From Prochlorococcus marinus str. MIT 9215 (lineage in GTDB: Bacteria; Cyanobacteriota; Cyanobacteriia; PCC-6307; Cyanobiaceae): 13,414 nt of DNA. Shown one piece after another: positions 7,299 to 13,414 of the stretch; within the stretch, counting starts at the first letter, position 1, and each line of letters starts with the position of its first letter. The DNA is taken from the NCBI GenBank assembly GCA_949486985.1, contig CATBLW010000065.1:1-13414 (forward strand). Direction: 5' to 3'. A program made the translations under genes and the position numbers. The notes below the pieces were generated by a model that was given only the letters and a program-made list of their open reading frames with translations, was not told where the DNA came from and did not search any database.

Positions 7299-7345
7299 GC
7301 AGCTTCCGCTAAGCAGCTTCCGCTAATCAGCTTCCGCTAAGCAGC
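7290..7345. repeat. Four 14-bp direct repeats, each carrying the Phe-Arg-stop end of the upstream gene
   Basis: TTCCGCTAAGCAGC occurs at 7290-7303, 7304-7317 and 7332-7345, with one substitution in the copy at 7318-7331 (TTCCGCTAATCAGC). The first unit contains the TTC CGC TAA end of the TIGR04283 gene, so the unit looks like a duplication of the gene end. The array fills nearly the whole 52-bp tail-to-tail gap before the GNAT stop. GCTT and AAGC can pair weakly (4 bp) within the array, so a terminator role is possible but poorly supported. Confidence 0.92.
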
Positions 7346-7350
7346 AACAT

Positions 7351-7869
7351 TCAACTGGTGTACCAAAAGGCGCAGCGATGACCACCAGGCTCAAGCAGCC
7401 AACCCTGACGTTCATAAAACGAGATCACCCCTGGATCAGCAAACAAGGTCACCCGTTCTGTGCCCAGATCCCTCAGAGCTTCAAGGATGTAATCCATCAG
7501 ATGCTTCCCCAAACCTGCACCCTGATAGAGAGGATGAATCGCGACATCCCAGACGGTGGCGTCGATGATCCCATCGCCAGTGCAACGAGCAAAACCCACC
7601 AAACGGGGCATCCGCGAGTCATGGCGCCACAGACTCACCTTCAAAAGGCTGTGATCAAGGGCCCTGCGAACCCTTCTTAGCGGCCGACGACTCCAGCCAA
7701 CAGCCTCGAGCAACTGTTCAAGCTCCACCAGATCAAGAGCCCTGGACTGACTAAACACCAACGTGAGCTGCTCATTTGGCGACGGGCACTGTCGAGCCCC
7801 AAGCCCATAGGCCTGCTCCAGCAACTCAGGGGTTAGGGAACAAGAGCTAATCAAACCCTTGCTGCTCAA
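7351..7869 (-). CDS. GNAT-family N-acetyltransferase
   Basis: A 172-residue acetyl-CoA-dependent acyltransferase. Motif A is clear: VWDVAIHPLYQGAGLGKHLM at about 106-125, with the pyrophosphate-binding loop QGAGLG at 116-121, followed by the family's later strand and helix (VTLFADPGVISFYERQGW at 140-157). It resembles the Ycf52-like acetyltransferases of cyanobacteria and plastids, though I cannot confirm that by search. The start is TTG at 7869 with AGG just upstream; an in-frame stop 12 codons before it and the lack of any ATG or GTG between leave few alternatives. It is the last gene of the leftward hisG-ABC-GNAT run, 42 nt after the ABC gene. The acceptor (protein N-terminus, lysine or small amine) is unknown. 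Confidence 0.85.
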   Translation of the reverse strand: MSSKGLISSCSLTPELLEQAYGLGARQCPSPNEQLTLVFSQSRALDLVELEQLLEAVGWSRRPLRRVRRALDHSLLKVSLWRHDSRMPRLVGFARCTGDGIIDATVWDVAIHPLYQGAGLGKHLMDYILEALRDLGTERVTLFADPGVISFYERQGWLLEPGGHRCAFWYTS

Positions 7870-7911
7870 CTGACCTGATCCTGCCGTACCAGAGCCCTAA
7901 AAGAAAAATGT

Positions 7912-9708
7912 TCAAAGTTTCGCCAAGCCACGCTCCTGCAAATCGGCCAATTGGGCATAAAGCCCTCCTTGAGCACGCAGTTCAAGATGGGTTCCCTGTT
8001 CAATCAACTTGCCGTGACGCATTACCAAAATGCGATCAGCGGCTTCTACCGTCGCCAGGCGATGGGCAATAACCAAAGCAGTGCGGCGCTCAAGCAAACG
8101 ATCTAGATCTCTCTGCAGCGTCGCCTCAGTGGAAGGATCCATAAAAGCGGTGGCTTCGTCCATGATCAGAACTGTTGGATTGCGAATAGCAACCCTGGCA
8201 ACCGCAAGCAGTTGGCGTTCTCCAGAAGAGAGATTGCTACCTCGCTCACGCAGCTCTGTTTCAAGACCCTGAGGAAGGCGATTCAATAAGGGATCCAAGC
8301 CAAGTTCGCGACAGATTTCTTGCAGGCGTTGATCGCCAATAGGCGCATTCAAACGAAGGTTGTCGGCGACATTGCCGCTGAACAGAAATGTGTCCTGAAG
8401 GACAACCCCAAGCTGTTGACGCAGCACTGGAAGAGGAATCGCTCGGATGTCTCGACCATCAAGCAGGATCCTTCCAGCTTGCGGCTCATACAAACGACAC
8501 AACAGGCGGATCAGGGTGGTTTTGCCAGACCCAGTGGGCCCCACGAGGGCCACATTCTCGCCAGGAGCGATTCGGAAACTGAGATCCTCAAGGATCGGTT
8601 CATCCGTTCGATAGGCAAAACTCACACGTTCAAAAACAACCTCACCTTTAGAAGCAAGACCAGGCACATATTTCTCACCAGCCTCTTCGCCCAGGGAGGT
8701 CTGCTGAACGATCTCCAACGGCTGCTCCAATAACTCGCTAATCCGCTCAACAGCAGTCAGACCACCCTGAATCTGAGTGAAGCGTTCGGCCAGTTGGCGC
8801 AAGGGATTGAACAACCTCTGGGAATAAAGAATGAAGGTCGTCAAGGTGCCAAGCCCCATGGCACCAGCCGTCACCATCCAGCCCCCAAGGGCCAACACCA
8901 CAGCAACGGCAGCAAGGGCGACCCACTCAATGAAGGCAGAGATGCTGCTGTCGTAAAAAATCGTTCCGTTAACAGCTTTGCGATAAGCCGCACCAGTGCG
9001 ATCAAATTGCTCGCCGTTTACGTTCTCTCGACGGAACATCTGAACAACCTCCAAGCCTTGAAGGTTTTCAACAAAATCCGCATTGAGTTGAGAGAGCTCC
9101 TCCCTCACTCTGTAGTTGGCATTTCGATAGCGACGTTGCAACCACAGGATCACCAAACTCACTGGGATCTGAGTGACCAGTAGCAAAAAACCAAGCCGCC
9201 ACTCAATCAAAATCATGGTCACGGAAATGACCAAAATGGTCACCAAGTCACCAAGCACACCAACGGCACCACTGGCAAAAACCTCGGCCAATGCATTGAC
9301 ATCACTCGTCAAACGGGTGAGCAATTTGCCAACTGGCATCCGATCATGAAAGCGCAGCGACAGTGCCATCGAATGGGCGAAAAGGTCGTCACGAATGCGT
9401 GAGGTCAGACGTTGTCCAACGACCTGAATATTGAAAGACTGGAATCCCTGCAAGCCCAGGCGAAAGAGCACAGAGACCAACAGGATCCCAACCAATATCC
9501 GAATAGCCGTCTGCTTGTTTAAGTCGCTAAGCCAAAACAGGGTTGACTCTCCCCTCAAAACACTGATGGCTTGACCAACCAATAAAGGCTGAATCGCTCC
9601 AGCCAAGGCCACAGGAACCAAAAGAACAAAAATGACCAAAAGACGTTTACGGTCATGCCGTAAAGAACGCCCTAGGCGGCGAATTCTTTCAAGGTCAGGA
9701 ACAGCCAT
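7912..9708 (-). CDS. ABC exporter half-transporter (multidrug/lipid type)
   Basis: A 598-residue protein with a fused six-helix membrane domain (about residues 20-320) and an ATPase domain (355-598), the layout of homodimeric or heterodimeric MsbA/MdlB-type exporters. Hydrophobic segments are seen near 23-50, 69-88, 147-168, 172-190 and 257-300. The ATPase has Walker A GPTGSGKT (390-397), Q-loop Gln438, signature LSSGE (493-497), Walker B VLIMDE (513-518) with Glu518 intact, and H-loop His549, so it should hydrolyse ATP. The signature reads LSSGE rather than LSGGQ. The ATG overlaps the hisG stop by one base (TAATG), implying coupled translation. The cargo cannot be assigned; cooperation with hisG is an operon habit rather than evidence of histidine export. 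Confidence 0.93.
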   Translation of the reverse strand: MAVPDLERIRRLGRSLRHDRKRLLVIFVLLVPVALAGAIQPLLVGQAISVLRGESTLFWLSDLNKQTAIRILVGILLVSVLFRLGLQGFQSFNIQVVGQRLTSRIRDDLFAHSMALSLRFHDRMPVGKLLTRLTSDVNALAEVFASGAVGVLGDLVTILVISVTMILIEWRLGFLLLVTQIPVSLVILWLQRRYRNANYRVREELSQLNADFVENLQGLEVVQMFRRENVNGEQFDRTGAAYRKAVNGTIFYDSSISAFIEWVALAAVAVVLALGGWMVTAGAMGLGTLTTFILYSQRLFNPLRQLAERFTQIQGGLTAVERISELLEQPLEIVQQTSLGEEAGEKYVPGLASKGEVVFERVSFAYRTDEPILEDLSFRIAPGENVALVGPTGSGKTTLIRLLCRLYEPQAGRILLDGRDIRAIPLPVLRQQLGVVLQDTFLFSGNVADNLRLNAPIGDQRLQEICRELGLDPLLNRLPQGLETELRERGSNLSSGERQLLAVARVAIRNPTVLIMDEATAFMDPSTEATLQRDLDRLLERRTALVIAHRLATVEAADRILVMRHGKLIEQGTHLELRAQGGLYAQLADLQERGLAKL

Positions 9709-10361
9709 TAGACAAGCGCCTGAGGCAGCTCTGTCTGCGTTCGCATGGCTTCAACAATGGCCTGCAGCTCACCACGATCGAGCCGCAAAGCCAAGGGATG
9801 ACCAACAAGACGAGCAGAGGACTGAAACAGGTCCTCAATCGCCACCAAGCCATTGTCGCGAAGGGTTCGCCCAGTCGCGACCAAATCGACAATCGCTTCT
9901 GCCATTCCTGTGATCGGGCCAAGCTCAACGGATCCCGTCAGATGAACCAACTCAACGGGTAAGTCCAACGCATCGAAAAATTCACGCGCGCAATGGGTGA
10001 ACTTGCTGGCAACGCGACAGTGCGGCGGCAAATCAGCCGCATGCTCGTAGCCGCTGCTGGCCTTCACGGCCACGGCCAAACGACAGCCTCCGAAACCAAG
10101 GTCAACAAGTTGGGCAACGGGCATTTGATGTTCCCGCAGCACGTCGTAACCGACGACGCCAAGTTGCGCCTGGCCATAGGCCACATAAACCGGCACATCT
10201 CCATTGCGAACCAAAAGAGCTCGCGCCCTTCCGCAAGAAGATGGCACCATCAACTGTCGGTTGTCTGGATCAAGCACAGCAGAAAAATCCAATCCCGCAT
10301 TGGAGAATCTGGCTACCGAATCCTTCAGCAAAGCTCCCTTTGCTAGCGCGACGGTGATCAT
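9708..10361 (-). CDS. hisG: ATP phosphoribosyltransferase, short form
   Basis: The first enzyme of histidine synthesis, joining ATP and PRPP to phosphoribosyl-ATP. From ATG 10361 it is 217 residues, the length of the short HisG form, which lacks the C-terminal regulatory domain and in known cases needs the partner HisZ (not in this window). The start MITVALAKGALLKDS is typical. The PRPP-binding segment spans about 144-171 and includes GMAEAIVDLVATGRTL (152-167). A GAGG 9 nt upstream supports this start over the longer in-frame extension to 10418, which would run into the gloB leader. It leads the hisG-ABC-GNAT operon and is divergent from gloB. Confidence 0.95.
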   Translation of the reverse strand: MITVALAKGALLKDSVARFSNAGLDFSAVLDPDNRQLMVPSSCGRARALLVRNGDVPVYVAYGQAQLGVVGYDVLREHQMPVAQLVDLGFGGCRLAVAVKASSGYEHAADLPPHCRVASKFTHCAREFFDALDLPVELVHLTGSVELGPITGMAEAIVDLVATGRTLRDNGLVAIEDLFQSSARLVGHPLALRLDRGELQAIVEAMRTQTELPQALV

Positions 10362-10390
10362 GGAGCTATGCCTCGAACTGGACTTTACCG

Positions 10391-11173
10391 ATGGACCCAA
10401 CTTCGATGGCATTTTCAAGCCATGGTGAGCGGAACGGAATCCATGCCATCGAAGTGCTGGACGACAACATCATCTGGATCTGGACCCAGGATCACCAGGC
10501 CGTTGTCGTTGATCCTGCAATCTCTGAACCGGTGCAGAAATGGCTTGAGCAGCGGCAACTTGATCTCGTTGCAGTGCTCCAAACCCATCATCATCAGGAT
10601 CACATTGGCGGCACACGCAAGCTGCTGAAACGCTGGCCAGAAGCTGCTGTGATTGCTGCTGCCGCCGATCGGGATCGAATTCCTTTCCAGACTGTTTCCG
10701 TAGGCGATGGCGATCACATTTCCCTGCTCAACCGCCCAGTAGAGGTGATTGATGTTGCAGGACATACACGGGCACATGTGGCCTACCACTTGCCAACATC
10801 ACAGAAGGGCCCACAAGACGCTGCTTTGTTTTGTGGAGACACCTTGTTCGGAGCAGGTTGTGGGCGCCTATTTGAAGGCACTGCTGAAGACATGCACAGG
10901 GCCCTTAAGCGTCTGTGTTCACTGGCACCGGAGACCAAGGTCTATTGCGCTCATGAATACACCGAAGCCAACCTGCGCTGGGCAGCCGCCATGCGTCCCG
11001 ACGATCAAGCCATCAGAGCTCGATTAGCAGACGTCAGCGCACGCCGAGGGCAAGGGAAACTGAGCCTTCCCAGCAGTATTGAAGAGGAACAACTCACAAA
11101 CCTCTTCGTTCGCGCCAAAAGCAGTGAAGAGCTTGCCTCACTGCGGCAGAGCAAAAACGAATGGCAAGGCTAG
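10391..11173 (+). CDS. gloB: Hydroxyacylglutathione hydrolase (glyoxalase II)
   Basis: A metallo-beta-lactamase-fold hydrolase that splits S-lactoylglutathione to lactate and glutathione, the last step of methylglyoxal detoxification. All metal ligands are present, counted from ATG 10391: the HxHxDH motif at His66, His68, Asp70 and His71, then His125 (AGHTRAH), Asp150 (FCGDTLF) and His188 (YCAHEYT). The region GAGCGRLFEGT (154-164) and the C-terminal helical part with TNLFVR match glyoxalase II rather than other members of the fold. Length is 260 residues, close to the usual 250-260. An in-frame ATG at 10406 (255 residues) is an equally plausible start; neither has a strong ribosome binding site. 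It is divergent from hisG across a gap of about 30 bp. It would rely on the glutathione pool maintained by gor. Confidence 0.93.
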   Translation: MDPTSMAFSSHGERNGIHAIEVLDDNIIWIWTQDHQAVVVDPAISEPVQKWLEQRQLDLVAVLQTHHHQDHIGGTRKLLKRWPEAAVIAAAADRDRIPFQTVSVGDGDHISLLNRPVEVIDVAGHTRAHVAYHLPTSQKGPQDAALFCGDTLFGAGCGRLFEGTAEDMHRALKRLCSLAPETKVYCAHEYTEANLRWAAAMRPDDQAIRARLADVSARRGQGKLSLPSSIEEEQLTNLFVRAKSSEELASLRQSKNEWQG

Positions 11174-11199
11174 GCAAACTCAAGAACGAAGAAAAGCCA

Positions 11200-11250
11200 A
11201 GGTTTCAGCGAAGAATAGGTTTGAGCAAAGGCAAGGCCTAAGCAATGAAT
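11200..11250. repeat. Three degenerate 17-bp direct repeats in the gloB/ridA gap
   Basis: AGGTTTCAGCGAAGAAT (11200-11216), AGGTTTGAGCAAAGGCA (11217-11233) and AGGCCTAAGCAATGAAT (11234-11250) follow head to tail. They share AGG, a central AGC and several flanking A/G positions. They begin 27 nt after the gloB stop. The pattern is weaker than the other arrays. I see no clear terminator or promoter in the rest of the 121-bp gap. Confidence 0.5.
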
Positions 11251-11294
11251 AGGGCGATGAGGCATCATCAATTGCCAAGTCAACCAGTTCAACG

Positions 11295-11693
11295 ATGAAC
11301 GCCTCTGCCGCCAAGGCCATCACAACGGCATCCGCCCCAGCCCCCGTAGGGCCGTATAACCAAGCCGTTCTTGCCGGTGGCTGGCTTTACTGCTCTGGTC
11401 AGATTGCCCTCGATCCAGCAACAGGCTCCATGGTTGGAGAAGGAGATGTAGAGATTGAAACCCGTCAGGTGCTCAGCAACCTCCTGGCCGTATTGAAAGA
11501 AGCAGGAGCAGAGCCAGGCCAGGTGGTGAGAACAACTGTTTACCTGATGGATCTGGAGGATTTCGGCCGCGTCAACAACCTCTACGCCGAAATTTTTGGA
11601 GAAGGTGTCAGCCCGGCAAGAGCTTGTGTACAAGTCGCCGCCCTGCCTAAAGGTGGTCGGGTCGAAATCGATTGCATTGCCTGGCTCGGCTAA
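11295..11693 (+). CDS. ridA: RidA family enamine/imine deaminase
   Basis: A 132-residue RidA (YjgF/YER057c/UK114) protein, which hydrolyses reactive 2-aminoacrylate and related enamines from PLP enzymes to ketoacids and so protects other enzymes. The conserved features are the N-terminal PVGPYNQAV (17-25), LYCSGQIALDPATG (31-44) and the C-terminal active-site segment SPARACVQVAALPKGGRVEID. The latter holds Arg109 and Glu124, matching Arg105 and Glu120 of the E. coli protein. The extra ten N-terminal residues are ordinary for the family. It should form cytosolic trimers. No good ribosome binding site precedes ATG 11295. Confidence 0.94.
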   Translation: MNASAAKAITTASAPAPVGPYNQAVLAGGWLYCSGQIALDPATGSMVGEGDVEIETRQVLSNLLAVLKEAGAEPGQVVRTTVYLMDLEDFGRVNNLYAEIFGEGVSPARACVQVAALPKGGRVEIDCIAWLG

Positions 11694-11846
11694 GAGCGAA
11701 GAGGCTATTTAGCCCCAAATCTGGTCGAAGATCATTCAAAAGCCAGTGCAGAACAGAAAAATATTGCCCTCAAGGCCCCAGAACATCTGCACCACTCGAC
11801 AAGGAGGGGCGACGGTTGCATAGGTTAGAAGGTACTGGGAGCGAAA
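11694..11846 (+). other. ridA/DUF3136 gap, little identifiable
   Basis: This 153-bp gap holds a short imperfect stem, GGCT-ATTT-AGCC, about 15 nt after the ridA stop, too weak to call a terminator. A GGGAG ribosome binding site at 11837-11841 lies 5 nt before the DUF3136 ATG. A promoter for the small gene may lie here, but I cannot place its elements. Confidence 0.35.
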
Positions 11847-12068
11847 ATGGCCCAAGCCAAGCTGACAATTGGCGAACTTGAGGCGGGCTATCCCCTTTAC
11901 TGCAAAGCCCTCAGGCGACTGCTACAGGAAGGTCGTAGTCCCCAAGACATTGAACGCACAGTCTGCTGGAGTCACCTGGAAACCCTTAACCGCTGCCTGC
12001 CAAGCCGATACAAATCCCCCTCTTACCTGTTACTGCTCATCCGCCGCGACCTCGAACAGCCCAAATAG
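11847..12068 (+). CDS. Small DUF3136 protein
   Basis: A 73-residue protein I recognise as DUF3136, a short family found mainly in marine picocyanobacteria and of unknown function. It is soluble, rich in Arg and Leu, and probably helical: LTIGELEAGYPLYCKALRRL in the first helix, then a loop GRSPQDIERTVCWSHLETL and a C-terminal SYLLLLIRRDLEQ helix. It has three cysteines (residues 19, 40 and 50) but no CxxC motif. The GGGAG ribosome binding site 5 nt upstream supports ATG 11847. It converges on cbbX, separated by a gap of 184 bp that contains a 21-bp tandem repeat. Confidence 0.82.
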   Translation: MAQAKLTIGELEAGYPLYCKALRRLLQEGRSPQDIERTVCWSHLETLNRCLPSRYKSPSYLLLLIRRDLEQPK

Positions 12069-12154
12069 ATCGTTGATTGCGACACATCCCCCTCAATGAC
12101 TTGCCTTACCACCGGTCTTAATCCGTGGCTTTCTTCGCAGGGCTATGTCGTCAA

Positions 12155-12238
12155 CAACAGGTCTACTTGGCAAAACAACAGGTCTATTTCGCAAAACAAG
12201 GGGCCTATTTCGCAAAACAACAGGTCTACTTGGCAAAA
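12155..12238. repeat. Four tandem 21-bp repeats between DUF3136 and cbbX
   Basis: Units occupy 12155-12175, 12176-12196, 12197-12217 and 12218-12238 with no spacer. Each begins CAA and contains a core like GGTCTACTTGGCAAAA. Units 1 and 4 are identical, and units 2 and 3 share the variant TATTTCGCAAAA. The array ends 14 nt from the cbbX stop. The rest of the gap (12069-12154 and 12239-12252) shows nothing I recognise. The period is a multiple of three and most frames stay open, but the short frames across it lack a ribosome binding site. Confidence 0.95.
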
Positions 12239-12252
12239 AAGGAGAACACTCC

Positions 12253-13176
12253 TCAACCTGATTGAGAAGGGTCGGTAAGTGGTTGAGACGGATCCTCTCC
12301 CTCCACTTCCCCCAGAAAAACTCGACTCGCCAAAATATCTGCCGCTTCAATCGTCATCAATTCTTCCCGGGCAAGGCGTTCACCCATCCGATTGAATAAA
12401 CGGTTGGCCTGCCGAAGCCTGCCTCGATCCAAGGCATTGCGAATCGATCGTGCATTCGCGAAGAAAGGAAGCTGACGCCGACGCTCAACGTAATCACCAA
12501 AAGCAACTAAAGCCTGATCACTAAAACAATATTCCTGCTGAGCGAGCAACAACTGAGCGATCTCAATCAGCTCCTCATTACTGTAATCAGGAAAGTCAAT
12601 ATGATGAGCTACACGCGAAAAGAGCCCTGGATTAGACTGATAGAAAGTATCCATTCTGTCTTTATAGCCGGCAAAAATAACAACAAATTCGCCTCGCTGC
12701 TTCTCCATATCCTGAAGCAAAATCTCAATCGCTTCTGCGCCGTAATCTCTTTCATTACCAGGCTTATAAAGATAATAAGCCTCGTCAATAAACAATACCC
12801 CACCCTGCGCTCGCTTGATCATTTCACGCGTCTTAGGGGCCGTGTGACCAACATATTGACCGACCAGATCATCGCGGGTGACAGCAACAACATGTCCTTT
12901 ACGCAAGTAGCCAAGACGATGCAAAATCTGCGAGATCTTGCTGGCAACAGTTGTTTTCCCAGTGCCAGGGCGCCCGGTGAAAGACATGTGCAAAGAAGGG
13001 CTTGTACTCGAAAGATCAAGATCCTTCCTTGCTTGATCCACCAATAACAACGCTGCTATTTCCCTAATTCTTGTTTTAACAGGCTTAAGGCCAACAAGAT
13101 CCTTGGATAACTGATCAAGAACATCCGCTACTCCCGAATCGGCATAAGCCTGGGAAAGATCAATCGAAGAATCCAT
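12253..13176 (-). CDS. cbbX: CbbX-type Rubisco activase
   Basis: A 307-residue AAA+ protein of the CbbX family, which uses ATP to pull inhibitory sugar phosphates out of Rubisco. Visible motifs: the N-terminal LSKDLVGLKPVKTRIREI (23-40), Walker A GRPGTGKT (68-75), the pore loop GQYVGHT (106-112), Walker B VLFIDE (127-132), sensor 1 in the FAGY region (168-171), the arginine finger SRV (187-189, Arg188) and sensor 2 NARSIRNAL (241-249). I choose ATG 13176; the in-frame TTG at 13203 would extend it further into acRAF. It overlaps the acRAF stop by 17 nt and is probably translated with it. Known CbbX proteins act on red-type Rubisco, while alpha-cyanobacteria have form IA, so its target here is inferred from context. 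Confidence 0.93.
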   Translation of the reverse strand: MDSSIDLSQAYADSGVADVLDQLSKDLVGLKPVKTRIREIAALLLVDQARKDLDLSSTSPSLHMSFTGRPGTGKTTVASKISQILHRLGYLRKGHVVAVTRDDLVGQYVGHTAPKTREMIKRAQGGVLFIDEAYYLYKPGNERDYGAEAIEILLQDMEKQRGEFVVIFAGYKDRMDTFYQSNPGLFSRVAHHIDFPDYSNEELIEIAQLLLAQQEYCFSDQALVAFGDYVERRRQLPFFANARSIRNALDRGRLRQANRLFNRMGERLAREELMTIEAADILASRVFLGEVEGEDPSQPLTDPSQSG

Positions 13177-13414
13177 TGATTTCAAGAGCAAATTGATAGT
13201 CAAGTTCGCCTAATTCTGCAGAATCTGTATCGTCTTCTGGGCGCAAGGTGATATTCACATAAGTACGGCCAAAGTTCATATCAGGAAAGCGCTTTACAGC
13301 TTCACAGTGATCACCAAGACGATCAAGGAAATCTCTTGTTTCTGAATAGCTCTCAAACTCAAAACGCCGCTCAAGACATAAAGGACGTTTTCGCTTCTGC
13401 CATCCGTGTAAATC
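13160..13414 (-). CDS. Pterin-dehydratase-like Rubisco assembly factor, N-terminus off window
   Basis: The C-terminal 84 residues of a PCD/DCoH-like protein run to the right edge. The fragment contains LERRFEFESYSETRDFLDRL, then RFPDMNFGRTYVNITLRPED, and ends INGFFD. In true pterin-4a-carbinolamine dehydratases the segment before the conserved Pro is HHP and the strand ends in TH; here these are RFP and RP, so the catalytic histidines are missing. This matches acRAF, the alpha-carboxysome Rubisco assembly factor reported as a dehydratase-fold chaperone. The overlap with cbbX (17 nt) ties two Rubisco-maintenance genes together. In relatives this gene lies at the end of the carboxysome operon, which I expect beyond the right edge. 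Confidence 0.88.
   Translation of the reverse strand, partial: DLHGWQKRKRPLCLERRFEFESYSETRDFLDRLGDHCEAVKRFPDMNFGRTYVNITLRPEDDTDSAELGELDYQFALEINGFFD

Noticed and set aside
12246..12257. Sequence similar to the ACTCCTCACAC motif of cyanobacterial Yfr small RNAs
   Set aside because: The match breaks after ACTCCTCA, and it lies at the end of cbbX with no terminator following.
12096..12278. Possible 60-residue plus-strand gene across the 21-bp repeat
   Set aside because: No ribosome binding site, low-complexity repeat translation, and it runs into the cbbX 3' end; the open frame follows from the repeat period.
12093..12350. Possible 85-residue minus-strand gene with heptapeptide repeats
   Set aside because: It overlaps cbbX in another frame and has no start signal; kept only as a remark under the repeat finding.

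Overview
The window reads as chromosome of a marine alpha-cyanobacterium (low-light Prochlorococcus of the MIT9313 type, or a close marine Synechococcus). The reasons are roughly half-GC composition, compact genes, cyanobacteria-specific families (DUF2808, DUF3136, a short-form HisG), and a cbbX gene overlapping an alpha-carboxysome pterin-dehydratase-like Rubisco assembly factor at the right edge. The exact species is inferred. I see no mobile element, CRISPR array, rRNA or tRNA.

Left part (1-3166): a glutathione reductase, cut by the left edge, is transcribed divergently from a glutathione S-transferase-like gene. A 19-bp perfect palindrome lies in the gap between them. The GST-like gene overlaps a secreted DUF2808 gene by 10 nt. 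Middle (3167-7350): dnaA faces left. A divergent lipoprotein HtrA-type protease faces right and leads, by 4-nt overlaps, into two glycosyltransferases of the TIGR04282/TIGR04283 pair (named for arsenosugar biosynthesis). Then a leftward operon runs hisG, ABC exporter, GNAT acetyltransferase (10361 down to 7351). Right part: rightward gloB (glyoxalase II), ridA and a small DUF3136 gene meet the leftward acRAF-cbbX pair, which probably continues into a carboxysome locus beyond the window.

Three genes concern glutathione (gor, GST-like, gloB), two Rubisco maintenance (acRAF, cbbX), and ridA and gloB are metabolite-damage enzymes.

The most unusual structure is a set of short direct tandem repeats (units of 14, 15, 16-17, 17, 19 and 21 bp). 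They differ in sequence from locus to locus and sit almost entirely at gene 3' ends. All three tail-to-tail junctions in the window carry one (DUF2808/dnaA, TIGR04283/GNAT, DUF3136/cbbX), and the three head-to-head junctions carry none. Two arrays begin inside the last codons of a gene, so the first unit contains the stop codon. One array, the only 15-bp one, has been read into a protein: it encodes a pentapeptide-repeat N-terminal extension of the TIGR04282 glycosyltransferase, which starts at a TTG overlapping the htrA stop codon.
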